Source: Latrodectus hesperus (lineage: Eukaryota > Arthropoda > Arachnida > Araneae > Theridiidae). From it: a stretch of 64,000 bases of DNA. Below are positions 15,301-48,744 of this stretch, piece after piece. The stretch spans positions 65,700,078 to 65,764,077 of the forward strand of contig CM075862.1 in assembly GCA_037975125.1 (NCBI GenBank), written 5' to 3'. Under the pieces are notes generated by a model that searched no databases, was not told where the DNA came from, and saw only the letters and a list, made by a program, of their open reading frames with translations. A program made the translations under genes and the position numbers. Within the stretch, counting starts at the first letter, position 1, and every line of letters begins with the position of its first letter.

Positions 15301-18300
15301 TATCTTAAAAGAGTTATTATTCATCCATCTTTTAAGAATGTAAGTTTCAAAGAAGCAGAAAAAATTCTTGACTCCATGGACCAAGGTGATGTGATTATTC
15401 GACCAAGCAGCAAGGTTTGTTATATTTACAAATATATGCCTAACAGATCTATAGTTGTTGCTAATTATATGATTAAGTATATCAACTGAAATAATAATAT
15501 TAGTTAAATTTAAGTGTAACTAATATTTTCATTCCTTATATTCATACTGAAATAGTTTTAAAGCAAGAGTTTTTGCATACGTAGGACAACACATTTTTAT
15601 TGACTTATATTTAAAATCCATATAGTAAACAAATTAATGTGAAAAATCTGATGAAAGACACAAAAATGATATTGAAAGTAGAGAAGTTTTTCAATAAATA
15701 GAGTGGGAGCTAAAGATATATTGAATAATTTTCATATGAATTAAGAAAAAATTGTGTCACATAAAATAATCAAATAGTTTCTTTAGCTTTATTATCCATA
15801 TATATTTTTTTATTGTAAGATAGTTTTACTGAAATAAGTACTTAAGGAAATTCTTTTCATTATTTATTTTTATATTAGCACTTAAAATGTACTACTTTTT
15901 AAGAGTAGTAATAATAATTACAAAATTTTAATTACTATTTTACATATTATAGCAACTTTTATTTCTTAACTTTAAAAAGTATGCCTAAGATTCAAATTAT
16001 TCATAATATTTTTTATGCAGATGTTCAAATAAAACTTTGTTTTATTTTTTGTATTTATTATCACTAAAATGATTAAATTATTTGTTTTAAATTTAGGGTA
16101 ATAATCATCTGACAGTAACATGGAAAGTTGCTGAAGGTATAAATCATCACATTGATGTAAAAGAAGAGGGTAAAGAGAATGACTTCAGTTTAGGACATTC
16201 TTTAATTATTGGAGATGAGGTAAGAGGTTTTATGTTATTTAACTAGATTTAAGATTTTGAACCTTAAATCTAGTTAATTCTGTTAATAAGTTGTGAAATA
16301 TTTTTAATTAAAATGTCATAAGTATATATTGATATTCAAAGTATATTAATGAAGTATGCATAGAGTTTAATTTAAATATACAAAGTATTGACATGTAAAG
16401 TAAGTATTTCAAGTTTAAATAGTAATGACAGCCATACAGTAAAGTAAACATGGGGAAAAACAGAATGAAAAGTATTAATGTTTTAAAAATTGTATACATG
16501 ATTAAGGAGTAAAAACTTCTCTATGATTCACAACAAAATGAGTTGCAGTTTCATGATCAAAATTAATTATAAAACAATTTTGATGGAAAATAGTTTGTTT
16601 ATAATATTTGCATGTTATTATTTTTTGAGAATAAAGATTCTGTTTGGTTGAGGTTTAAAATTAAATATTAGTTATGGGGTTTGATAGCAAAACTTTTTTA
16701 TATTTGTTTTAAATTTTATATGGCAATATTTGTATAAAGTATATAATAGTACTGATAATAAAACTAATTTTTATAAATCATTGTAAATTATCATTGTTTT
16801 TATTTGAAAACTTTAGATTTGCCATGAATTTTGTATTCATTTTTATCTGTTTGGAAATAATTTTTGTACTTAACAATTTTATTTAAAATACTGAGTTGAA
16901 GATATACTGAGCATTAAGATATAATGTTATGTATGTATTCTGTGAAAATAAGCTAATTTTAAAAATTAACTTTACAAATACATATCTGAATGGATATTCT
17001 ATGAAGGAGTGGCTAATTCTTTACTTTTATCATAAATTAATTTCTTAACAGTATGTTAAAATTTACATATTATAATAAGTCATAATTAATTTTATAAACT
17101 CGTTAAATTTTATAGTTTTTTAATTAAATTTTTTTGAATAATTTCAGTCATTTGAAGATCTTGATGAAATCATTGCAAGGTATGTGCAACCCATGGCAGG
17201 CTTTGCCAGAGAACTTTTGAACTTCAAATATTATGTTGATGCAAATGGGGGTAAAAAGGAAGAAGCAGAAAAAATACTAATGGAAGAGAAAAAGAAATCT
17301 GCTTCAAAAATACATTACTGTGTATCTGCCTCAGCAGCATATCCTGGAAAATTTTTGCTGTCTTACCTACCCAGAAATAAGGTATATATATTTTTGGCAT
17401 GAGTTATGCTAATCATTTTCATTAAAACTAGATTAAAGAAAAAGTTGAAAATAGTTTATGTGGTATACAAAATTTTATTATTTTAGGTTTGCCATGAATT
17501 TGTAACAGTTACCCCAGAAGGTTTTAGTTGGCGTGGAAAAATTTATCGTTCTGTGTCCAAATTGTTTCATTCATTCAAGATTCATTTTAGAGATCCATTA
17601 CGTGGTGCTACTCCAAATGTTATGTCAGTACGTACACCTATGGGACAATCATCATACATTGGTAATACCCCAAGCATAAATATAACAAGTAAGTATTTAT
17701 ATTACAATTGAAAACTCATATACATAGTAAATTACAGTGTAGAGAGAATCAACTACCATGTGTCTTGAGTTTAAATAATTTTAACCACCCATTTACTCTT
17801 TATTTATAAATTTTATTCTTTTAAGATTTTCACATAAATGTGGTCATAAGTAACAAGCATGGTCATCAAATATTGAAAATTTTCTTTACGATATTAAATT
17901 AATTTTAAAAATTATTAAGTTAACTTTTAAGATATTAAAGTTTAACAAAATATTTTAATACACATACACAATTTTGTATTTTTTCTTAGATCTTGATCCT
18001 CAAGCCATCCAACGAGCTGCTGCTAATTTGCCTACTTCTCTATTTAATTCTCTTTCCCAAGTTGCTAGTCAAACTCCAGCTGCATTCCAAGGTGCTAGTA
18101 ATTATGCTGCAAGTTATAGTGGTGGCTATAATTACCATCAAGTAAGTTGTCTTTTTTAAAATTAAAAATTCTTATTTATTTATAATATGTATATTTTTAT
18201 TACCTATTTGCTCTCTCTCTGTAGAAAATGCTCCATAAATAATTTGCTGTAAAAATAACTCTTTTTGCACCATGGCATACAACTGAAAATTGTATTGATT

Positions 18301-20756
18301 GGGTTCCATTTAATTGAAATTAAAAATCCTGTGTATTTATTATGATATGAATTTTTATTTAATTCATCATAGCTGCCAACTCTACTGATTTTACTCCTGA
18401 TTTTTCATCATTTTTCCCGATTTCCCGATAATGTATGAAAATCTACTGATTTTTGGTAGTTTGAATGAAAACTTAAAAACAGCCAAAAATTTGCCAGAAA
18501 AAGTTATTGAGTTGCTTTAATAGCTTAAACAATCAACAGATAGTTCATTAATATAACAATAATAAATAAATAAATATATATTTTAACTGTGTTCCTCTGA
18601 GTTTCGAATTCCACCTGTCAGCTGCGTCAAGATGACTAGGGTGCTAATCAGTTGGTAGTCATATAATTAACATTCAGAGCAGACACCAGGTGCCTGTTAA
18701 CATAAGCTGCTCAATAAGGAGGAATATTACTTATCATTAGTAATTTAATTAAAATTATATTTCTGTCATACAAAATATTTGTCACTGAATTAATTAGTTT
18801 GTCACTAAATTTTATGTTTTTACATAATTTTATAAATTTAATATTTATAAATTGCACTGGAGTAGTAAAAGTTGCCCTGTAAAATAAATATTGGGACATA
18901 CACAACATTGGAGGTAGTTGAAATTTTATTAAAATATTCATCTATCTCATAAAGGAGATCAACACAAAATATGTTTAGCATAAATCATTCTCGGAATATA
19001 TAATCTAAAGATTAAAATTGTCTTTTTGCAATACTACCATTTTAAACATTCTGTTTCAAACAAAAATGTCGCTAGTAGTGTCTCCTAATTTTTTCCTTCA
19101 AAATCATTAGAATCTACTGATTTTTTTCCTCCATGGTTGGCAGGTATGAATCATTATTTAAAATATCTTGCTGCATGAAAAAATCATATTTATCATGCAA
19201 TTGCATCTTGCAGTATTTTAAAGAAAAATCTTTAAATATGGTTATTTACAGTGTAAGAATAAATGCAAATTTTAAATATATTTTTTATATATTTGAATAT
19301 TAATTTTAATACCTCTAAATAATTTTTGGAAACTTATAAAATATGTTGCTTAAGGAAAAAAAAGTGCAAAATTTAAGCATTTTTTTGTAATCATTGTTTT
19401 ATCATTTAATGCCAAAAGTCAAAATAAAAATGAATTTTTTTCTGAATAATTAAAATATTCATTTAAAATTAATACTTCATAGATTACAAGTAACAAAATT
19501 TGGTTTCATTTTAAATTTAAATGAAAAGTTGAGAATAATTCAAGTATTATAATGGTGTTTATCTAATCAAATAGTCGTTTTTAATTTGTAAAGTACATGG
19601 ATGAGTATCATGGTAAATAATGACAAACTTCTTTATATGCTAACAACTTGCTGTCAGAAAATTCTTATTTAATCCTTTCAAGATGAGTGACGCAAATATG
19701 CATTTGCTAAAAACTCATAGGGTTTGGAGGTTTACCTAAAGGTAGAAGAGGGTTGGTGTAGAGTTAAGACATGGAATGGTTTTTAATATTCAATAAATGG
19801 GACTCTGTGTATATATAGAATGAATTTAATTTTATTATCATGACCTTCAGTTTTTTCACATACCATTTTTTTCTAATAGCTTAATTATCAAGTGCGGAGG
19901 TAGGAAACCGTAATGTAAATAAAAAGCTTTTCATTTGCTTTTCATTTGGTGTGCATTCTCATTTAGAATAACTATTTAAATATCTTTTCTTTCTCTTTTG
20001 TGCAAGGTCTTTAAAAGTTTTTCTGTCAATTTTGTTGTAGTTTGTTATTTTTGGATGTGTGTAGCATGCTTCCTTTTTCATTGAAAAATGTTGACTTCAA
20101 ATTATTCTGAAAGCTTTATTTACAGATTATGAATATAATAGATTGATTAATGAACCAATTATTTAAATATAGATAAAAATGAGGATCTTTTTAAGGTGTT
20201 ATAAAATGATAGTTCTTGTGCTTTTTTGTGTTTCAAGATTTTCCACATCATCTTTACTATTTTTATATTTATCATTTAAAACTTCAAATTAATTTAAATG
20301 TGCATCAAGGTAAACATTCCTTTACATATATTTTGAAATAAAACAAAGGAAAATATATTATTTAATAAATATTGCATGCATGATTAAATAAGGTAATATT
20401 TATGATTGAAGTTTGCATTGCTACTAGATATTATCTGAATAAGAGAATCATGTTTTTCATTTGGACAAATTTTTTCTTTCCTTGCTATAAGATATGAAAA
20501 TATCCTAGCTTCATTCAACACTTTTGTTTAATGATAACATTATGCTTTTTGAAGTAAAAGGTCAAAAATTTATCTCTAGCTAATTTTAAATAATCAGAAA
20601 TGGATGTAGCTAATTACTTTTATGCTCATTGTTAAGCTGGGTAGTTTAGGGATTTTCTGAATTTCTTGGTAGCAGAACATAAAAAAAAAAATCTGTCACT
20701 ACATGATGTACTTTACAGATATGATCTTTTAGTCACTAATAAAGTATATAAAAAGC

Positions 20757-20812
<56 letters not shown>

Positions 20813-23230
20813 GAAATTTGATGTTAAATGAGCTTTTGATTATTCTGAGATATGTTGATGACTTAAATGATTTTTTAAATATTTTTTCAATTAAAGTAAT
20901 TTCTGTGATATTTAGTTTATTGTTGCTTAATTTCAAACTATTTAATCTACAAAAACACAACAGGTTTTTTAGTTAACCTTCATCTATAAATAATTAGCTT
21001 TTTATATTCTCACAATATATATTTTATTTTTTGTGTAATTGCTATCTCGTTATTGGACTAATTGTTAATTGAAGGAAAATAATTTAGCCATTTGTGTATA
21101 AACTTCATATTTTAATGTTAAAAATATTTGTTGCTGAAGGAGTAAGTTCAAAATAGAGGATATTGATGAATTTTTTATTAATTTGTCTTTTTATTTTTAT
21201 TTTGCAGCCATATACTCCATCACAACCTGTTGCAACGCCACTAGTTACTCCATCTTACCATGGTGTCCCAACACCTGCACATTCTCAAGTTCCCACTCCA
21301 AGGTATCCTCAAACTCCCCAACAAAATTGGGCTCATCCTGCTTCTCAAACTCCTTCAAGATCTACACCAAAGTAAGGAAAAAATTTATTTTACATAATTA
21401 TAAAATTATATTAATTGAAAGTTGAGATATCTTTCATTAGATTTTGAAAATGTTAGATATTTTCCTAGTTATTTTTAAATAATTGAATTGTTATAAATAT
21501 CTTAATTACATTGTATTAAGGCTGATAAAATGGCAATGAATCTAATCATAAATTGATGTTAAAACTTTTTTTCTAAATTTAATGTAAAGTTGTTAATATG
21601 TTTAGCTTTCTTGAAACCTTTATTAATATTTCTTCCTAATGAAAAAGAAACATTACATAAGTTCTAATCAATTTTTGTTACAACTAAAGACAGCTACAAT
21701 ACTTTTACTTCCTAAATAAATGCATTTAAATTTATTAGAATTTTTACCTACCTTTTTAATGATATTTATAATTTGAGAAAAAGTTAGTAATAACTATAAA
21801 TATTAGAATTATAACCAAAGTGATGAAATCATGGGATATTTTTTAAATCAAGTTGTTAAATGGCAGATAAGTGGTTAGTGTTCAGGCCTCCCCACTGTGG
21901 GAATAGATGCTTATAATAATTTGCAATTCACTTTAAACTATAAGTTCTGTATTAAAAAGTGACTGCAAATTAGCCCTTTATTGTCAAAAGTGACTGGAGC
22001 ATATACCACATCAAACCTAAAATGTCAAATCTTTTTTTGGTTGGTAGTTCATGGGTTTAAATTCCACATTGGCCCTGGATGTTTGTAATGGTTCCCCAGT
22101 CTAATTAGCCTTAGTTTGTAAAAATAACCATTGAGCAATGAACAAACCAAACTCCTTTTGCTCAGCAAAATGCTGCCTAGCAATTCAGTGTGGCATAGAT
22201 TCAGCAAATTAATGGAATTGGTTTTGCAGAAATATTTAATCATATTACCTTTATAAATGACACACAATTTTGCAAGATTTTGTGCATGAACTGACCTTTG
22301 ATTACTCCCATAAATGTCAGGTGGAATTCATATTCTTTGATTTATGTGATCGAATCATTTGCTGCAACTGTCCAGAATGTTCAAATTAATCATGCACATG
22401 TTAAGCCAAAGACATAAAAGAATCCTTCATTGTTTGGGTATAGGAAACTCCATGAATGGCTACAAGTAATCTCCAAATATTTGAATATAAAAATGACCGC
22501 GTGTAAAAATAGCTCCCACAGTATATTGCACAATATCCTGTTGTCAACTGGGGTCTGCACACTATTCAAATTCTACCATCAACTCATAATAACTGAGTAT
22601 TTTGTTGCCGGTCCAGTAAAGCTGAATTTTGCCTCATACTAAGATAGTATGAGGCAAAATTCAGCTCTAGTCACTATGCACTCTTGATTTTGAAATGTGT
22701 TGAATTACCTGAAAATTTGCAAAGTTTGGAATGGTGGTGGAACATTCATCAAGAACCAATCACCATTTCACATTCAAAATCTGTTAATTCCTGCCAAGTG
22801 GTAACTATCTTGCCAAAAATTTTTATACATCTGTCATTTAAATACAAATTATAGCCCTACTAATGAACTGCTTCTTTAATCTTTGCAATATTTTATTTTC
22901 CACCTCTTGACTTTTGCTTTCTCAGCGCATAGCATTAAATATACAAATATATAATATCTTTACCTTTTCCTTGGTACAGTTTATTCAAATTCAGTGTTTT
23001 GGGAATAATTGCATTCTAATATATTTTTCTATTCTAGAATTGCACCATCTGGCACAAATCCTCCTTCTGTGCAAGATTGGAAGCGAATGGCTGAGCAATG
23101 GGCTAAAAAGAGACAAGAATCACTAATACCAGGTCATGTTACTCCAAGGACACCATTAAGAGGTTCACCAAGTCCCATGAACATGGAGTCAACACCGGCG
23201 GATGCAACACCACTTATTGATGAATACTGA
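356..23230 (+). CDS. SUPT6H: Transcription elongation factor SPT6, C-terminal 1,056 residues (5' end outside window)
   Basis: SPT6 is a nuclear histone chaperone and elongation factor that travels with RNA polymerase II. Twenty-two exons were placed by GT-AG borders, unbroken phase and match to the family: 356-460, 556-699, 1330-1460, 2763-2880, 4321-4397, 5436-5571, 10010-10147, 10315-10482, 10739-10866, 11020-11185, 11986-12175, 12259-12407, 12504-12644, 14040-14146, 14830-14918, 15299-15414, 16097-16219, 17148-17381, 17487-17688, 17990-18141, 21208-21371, 23038-23230 (TGA at 23228). They total 3,171 nt, 1,056 codons plus stop. Numbered from 356: YqgF-like region about 90-240, helix-hairpin-helix/tex-type region 240-500 (including GLGPRKGT and LDGSRVHPE), CPFC motif and S1 domain about 500-635, tandem SH2 about 665-870 with the phosphate-binding Arg697 in IIRPSS, then a Thr-Pro-rich tail ending DATPLIDEY. 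Roughly 650-700 N-terminal residues are missing compared with human SPT6. No frameshift or internal stop was seen. Confidence 0.97.
5125..5300 (+). mobile_element. tRNA-derived SINE (family 1, copy A) in SPT6 intron
   Basis: A tRNA-like head contains a B-box-like AAGTTCGATCTTC. It is followed by a tail with GGTCATGAAAACAG, CTTGGCCT and TTGTGCCA. The tail recurs around 28,600-28,690, and the head/junction AGGCTGGG matches the reverse complement of 34,131-34,306. This copy lacks the middle module that the other two share. The borders are approximate and no clear target duplication was found. Confidence 0.6.
5572..10009 (+). other. Large SPT6 intron with a decayed hAT transposon
   Basis: This 4.4-kb intron separates the exon ending ...HKGE from the exon starting NDFRDYPE. 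It holds a degenerate hAT transposase (see 8102-9510). The GC-richer stretch 6,840-7,640 looks like transposon sequence, but I could not assign it to a family. A CTGCCAAC motif at 6670-6677 could be the left end of the hAT element. Confidence 0.6.
8102..9510 (+). pseudogene. Decayed hAT-superfamily transposase (BED finger, core and dimerisation pieces)
   Basis: Three blocks lie in order but in different frames. First, 8102-8230 reads as a BED-type zinc finger with HCIVCNSDF, then [10 protein letters not shown] (C-x2-C, H-x5-H). Second, 8233-8454 reads [20 protein letters not shown]...[12 protein letters not shown], a block typical of one hAT transposase group, and continues in another frame at 8477-8600 with [13 protein letters not shown]. 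Third, about 9290-9480 reads as a hAT C-terminal dimerisation domain with [18 protein letters not shown]. Frameshifts and stops separate the blocks, so it cannot encode a working enzyme. The element lies inside an SPT6 intron in the sense orientation. Confidence 0.85.
16240..16276. repeat. Short inverted repeat just after an SPT6 donor site
   Basis: The perfect 14-base arms at 16240-16253 and 16263-16276 are separated by 9 bases. The hairpin starts 20 bases downstream of the splice donor of the exon ending at 16219. Confidence 0.7.
18373..19143. mobile_element. Probable non-autonomous hAT-like element (MITE) in SPT6 intron
   Basis: The 771-bp segment starts CTGCCAAC (18373-18380) and ends in its inverted complement GTTGGCAG (19136-19143). 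CTACTGATTTTT occurs near both ends (about 18443 and 19114). There is no coding potential inside. The 8-bp flanks are only loosely similar, so the target duplication is unproven. The same CTGCCAAC motif occurs at 6670 upstream of the hAT transposase relic. Confidence 0.5.
20761..20809. repeat. (TA)n microsatellite
   Basis: About 49 bases of uninterrupted TA dinucleotide in the SPT6 intron 18142-21207. The open frames reading through it are repeat artefacts. Confidence 0.98.
22040..22150 (+). mobile_element. tRNA-derived SINE tail (family 2, copy A) in SPT6 intron
   Basis: A B-box-like GGGTTTAAATTCC is followed by a tail containing GTCTAATTAGCCTTAGTTTG. A diverged second copy with the same order of motifs lies at 49,895-50,035. 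An A-box-like TGGTTAGTGTTCAGG near 21,872 may be the separated head. Borders are approximate. Confidence 0.4.
22620..22666. repeat. Perfect 21-bp inverted repeat with 5-base loop
   Basis: The arms at 22620-22640 and 22646-22666 are exact reverse complements around the spacer AAGAT. The hairpin sits in the last SPT6 intron (21372-23037). The surrounding 22,260-22,880 is GC-richer and looks like an old, unidentified mobile element. Confidence 0.9.
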
Positions 23231-23456
23231 GAACATTTCAGTGATGAAACAAGAGTGTGATTTGGTTACAAACTCTAGGTGCACATTTTTTCAAAAAACT
23301 ATGAAGAAGATAATGTGCTTTTCTACTATTTATGAAGACTCTATTTTTTCACTTGAAGACTTCCTTAGAATCTTCCAAAAACTATTGAATGTGATAAAAA
23401 GCAAACATATTGCGAAATACAGAATCCTTTCATGTGTCCTCGCTTTTACTGCTGAC

Positions 23457-23462
23457 AATAAA
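23457..23462 (+). terminator. Candidate SPT6 poly(A) signal
   Basis: AATAAA lies 227 bases after the SPT6 stop and is followed by a GT-rich stretch (TTGTTGATATTTGTATATG). A second AATAAA at 23761-23766 could give a longer 3' UTR. Choice of site is inferred. Confidence 0.5.
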
Positions 23463-26400
23463 CATTGTTGATATTTGTATATGTTAAGTTTCTAACTTGT
23501 TACTTGTTTCTGTCCAAAAACAAATCAACCAATTAATATCTGCTCAAGATAATATATTAGTAAAATGAATATTCAAGCAAGCTTGAACGTTATTTTATTT
23601 AGTCAACTGTAAATAGAGATCTTTTGTAAATTGTATCCTTTAATGTTCCATCCTTTTTTTATGTGGAAATATAGTGCTTTAATAATTTCTATTTTATAAC
23701 ATACTGCTCCAGTGGAAACTGATAATTTTGCTTAAAAAGTAAATGTGAAAAATCTTACAAAATAAATTTTTATCTATGTGTAATGTTTTTTGTAATTTAT
23801 AACTCAAGTCCTTAGAATTAAAAAGTTTCAATACCATTTACTTGCACAAAATTGCATTACCTAATAATTTTATTTGTTCATGGATGCCATTTAGTCTTGA
23901 AACTTTTAAAACATTTTTTAATGGAAAAATAGTGTTCAATTTCCACAATTATGTTTTAAAACAAACTTTTAAAAACTGGAATGATTTCATAATGTTATAC
24001 TAATTTATCAACTTTAGGTGGGTAATGTGCCTGGATTATTTGACATCTACAGCATAACAGCTTAAAAGAGCTACGATTAAATCGGTAGTAATGCCATATG
24101 AAATTCGCAAGCCCATTACTACTTATAAACTAGCAACTTTTTAGAAATTGTGTAAAGATTCAAAATATATACTTTTGCATTTTAAATCATCTTTAATAAA
24201 ATAGCTCTTTCTTGATATTACATATGTTGCATTGCTATGGAAAATACTGTATAGATAACTATGTGATAGAAATATTGTATGGATTGTATAAAAAAATCCA
24301 AAGTCAAAGTTCAAAAGAAAAATTTTTATTTTTGAAACTTGGGAGTGATTTACTCTGATAAAATTATTTTATTTGTTTGGGTAGTTGACACATAGGTGTC
24401 ACACACTTTTCCTTAATACTTCAAAATTATTAAGTTTTTGTTATTCTTGAGTAATTAGATTAAAAATACACATTCTCTTAATGATGAAAATATTGTAACT
24501 AGCCATGGTACAGTTTTTGACATCTGATTTTGTTGCATGTTTTTCAGGGGCACAAAGCATTTTATTTTTGGTGCAATTAAAATTATTTTAATTTAGTAAA
24601 GAATAAGAAAATTATTTTTTAGATTGGATTATTTGATTACCTAAATAAAATGTTCAAAAGAATGTTGTTCATAAATATGATCTTTTCCTTTAATTCTTTT
24701 TATACAAAATAATGAGATACATTGCTAAAGTATTCACTTTATATGGTACTGTGCAAAAATATCTGGCCACAATTAAAGTATAATTTGAGATGATTTTGAA
24801 TTCTAAGCCTCAGCAGAATTAATCCACAAATTTCAGTACCCAAACAATTTGATTTCTCCTTTTTCTATACCAGTCATATAATACTTTGAATGAAATTTAC
24901 TATGAAGAATTTATGAGAAGATATGTACAAACATTATAAGGCAATTGTGCATTGTCACCTGAGATTCAGGTCACTGCTGAATTTGAATATATTACTACAT
25001 TTCTGGAATCTCAAAAGTAATAAATTATTTAAGAATGTAAATAGCTTTAGAAAAACCTTAATGACACCGAAGTGTTTCTGTACACAAATGCTATTTTTTG
25101 ATAAACAATGCATATAATTATTTTAAGAGTTATGCAGGCTATAATGCAAATTAATGACAAATTTAAAATTATCATACTTGTGTACTATATTCTTTCATAT
25201 TATGTCAACAGTAATGCAATCCATCCTTGGTGGACCATAGGTTCATAAATTTTTATGAAAAACCTATTAAAACAAATCTTTCAAATTTCTAATATAAAAA
25301 TACGCAATGCTGCATAAATTAACACTGTTGATATAATTGGTTTGATATTTTCTTATAATCTGGGTGTATTGTAAGTATAAATATGTTGTAGCTGTAAAAA
25401 TATTAAAGAAAATTGTGAAAATATAAACTGTCTTTGTTTATAGAGAGAGGTTCAAAATGTAGTAAAAATTTCATTCTATGACTATTTCATTATCAAATTA
25501 AGAACTCCTCAAAACAAAATTTTTGTGCTCTTTTCATTTTATTATCAGTCTGGTGAATGAGTTATAAATTAGAAGAATAAATAGTTAATTGTATTGATTT
25601 TTAACTTCACATTCAAATGTGTTTAATCTGTTTAAGTGAATGTGTAATGTGTGATATGGAAACTTTAATTTCTTAGGTATTTGTCTTTTCAAAATGTTAA
25701 AACTTATGTTGCATTAGTTGGAAATAAAAGATGCAGAAATTTGTAGGTGATAACATTGATAAAAGCTGTAAAAGCTTATAAATTTGTTGAAAAATTCAAA
25801 TATGGTTTGTAATAAAAGTTTGTCCAATGCTTATTCATTGTGTTTCTTGTCATTATTTTTTTTTTTATGAGTGATATTTTATAAATACTGGAGATTATGA
25901 TGCATATAAACATTAACTTTTAAATACTGAAACTTCATTCTCATCTTTGTGATACTTGTAAGTAAATCCATTTTATCTGGCTAATTGAATAAGTAATCAA
26001 ATTTTATTTTAAAAAAATAAGATAAGAAATTAAGGAAAAAATATTTCTGTTGGCCGTTAAGATGCATGTGTGTATTTTATTTTCAAGTAAATAATTATAT
26101 TTCCTTATTAGTTATATGCATTCATTGATATAAAATCCAAATTTATTAATATATTCTTCTCAATGGAAAAATATTGCTTTTTTTTTAGGCTTTTGAATTA
26201 GCATACACATAAATCGAGATTCAATCAAATAAAATAAAGCCGTAGCTAGCATAAAAAATGTAATTCAAAATCCTTAAATCTAAATGAGAAAAAATCTGTT
26301 TTAATGGTAATAAATAATGTAACAAATATTATGGATTAATCAAATATAATTTATTAAGAAATTTAATATAATTTTTCATATTTAGTTTATATATAAACAA

Positions 26401-27670
26401 ATTTTTCATGTTTTAAAGTTTGTAATTTTATATTTGAATGAATATAGTCACTGAGTAAATTTAGCAAGACATTCTTTTAATTTTGAACACATTCATATAT
26501 GAATAAGAGTTGTTTTTTATAGAAAATATAAACCTTGTTTTTTCTTAATTCCTCTCTTTAAAATTTTTTTCATGTTTAATTTATTTATAGCATATTATTT
26601 TAAAAACCTGAAATAAAAAGAAGCATTAGAATATATTTAATATGGAGTACATACATAAAATTTAGGACATTATGTACAATTATATGGATAATGAATTTTA
26701 AAAGATTTAAAATAACTAGTTATTTTAAAAGTGTAAATGACTAATTTTTTAAAAGTAGGGAATTAAAGAAGACTTTAATACTATTAATGATTAATTTAAC
26801 TCAATTTTGAAATGTGCATATGCTATATATTTATTTTATAAGGTAAAAATGTGTTAACAATAGAGATTTAGATTATAGAAGTATAGTTTTCAGTAAATTA
26901 TAAGAATACTATTAATAGTCAAATTAATCTTGCAAATTTGCATTTATCTTACAGAATATCTAAAAGAAATATATGATCCATGTTTTTTGTTGCATTAAAG
27001 AAGGAAACATAAGGACTGACAATTTAAAACACAAAAATATATTCCCTTATATAGAAGAAATTCTTATGGTACACAGCTACAGTAAAATAACCAGAAGCAT
27101 GATTATGAGGATGAGAAAAGTTTTGTCCCCATTTTTCAATTGATTTTTTATTAATTTATTGCAATGCATTTATAGTTTGCTAAGCAGTTTTATACAATAA
27201 TACATTTATGAATAATATAATGTACTGATTTACTTGTAAAAGAAATAATGAATCAAGCAAACTTAAATTTTTAACATAGCTTTTTTATTTATGTAAATTT
27301 ATTACAAGTTAAATAAATGATAATTATTCTCATTTATATTTTTAATGAATGGATGAAATATTTAACTTTATTTTTTCGAGAAATTACAGTTTATGAAGAT
27401 TAGTTGATGTAAACTATATTAAGTTTAAAATATTTTTTAAATTACGAATACATAAATTTTTTATATAAAAGGAATTTATCTCCTTGAAGTAATATTATTT
27501 CAGATAAAAATATAATTTTTAACCATTGAAATTCAAATAAGTTTTAATATATATAGACTCATCAAATTCTGAAAACTCAAAATATACTGATATAAGTTTA
27601 GCAATGTTAACTAAAATTATCTAAAATAATTATGAGAAAAAAAAATTCTAACCTGAAGAAGACAATATAT
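23463..27670. other. Convergent intergenic region between SPT6 and PIGA 3' ends
   Basis: SPT6 (+) and PIGA (-) end toward each other here. The sequence is AT-rich with only short random open frames. I see no conserved protein, RNA gene or clear mobile element. It should contain both 3' UTRs. A minus-strand AATAAA (TTTATT at 27367-27372) is the nearest good poly(A) candidate for PIGA, about 300 bases past its stop. Confidence 0.6.
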
Positions 27671-48744
<21,074 letters not shown>

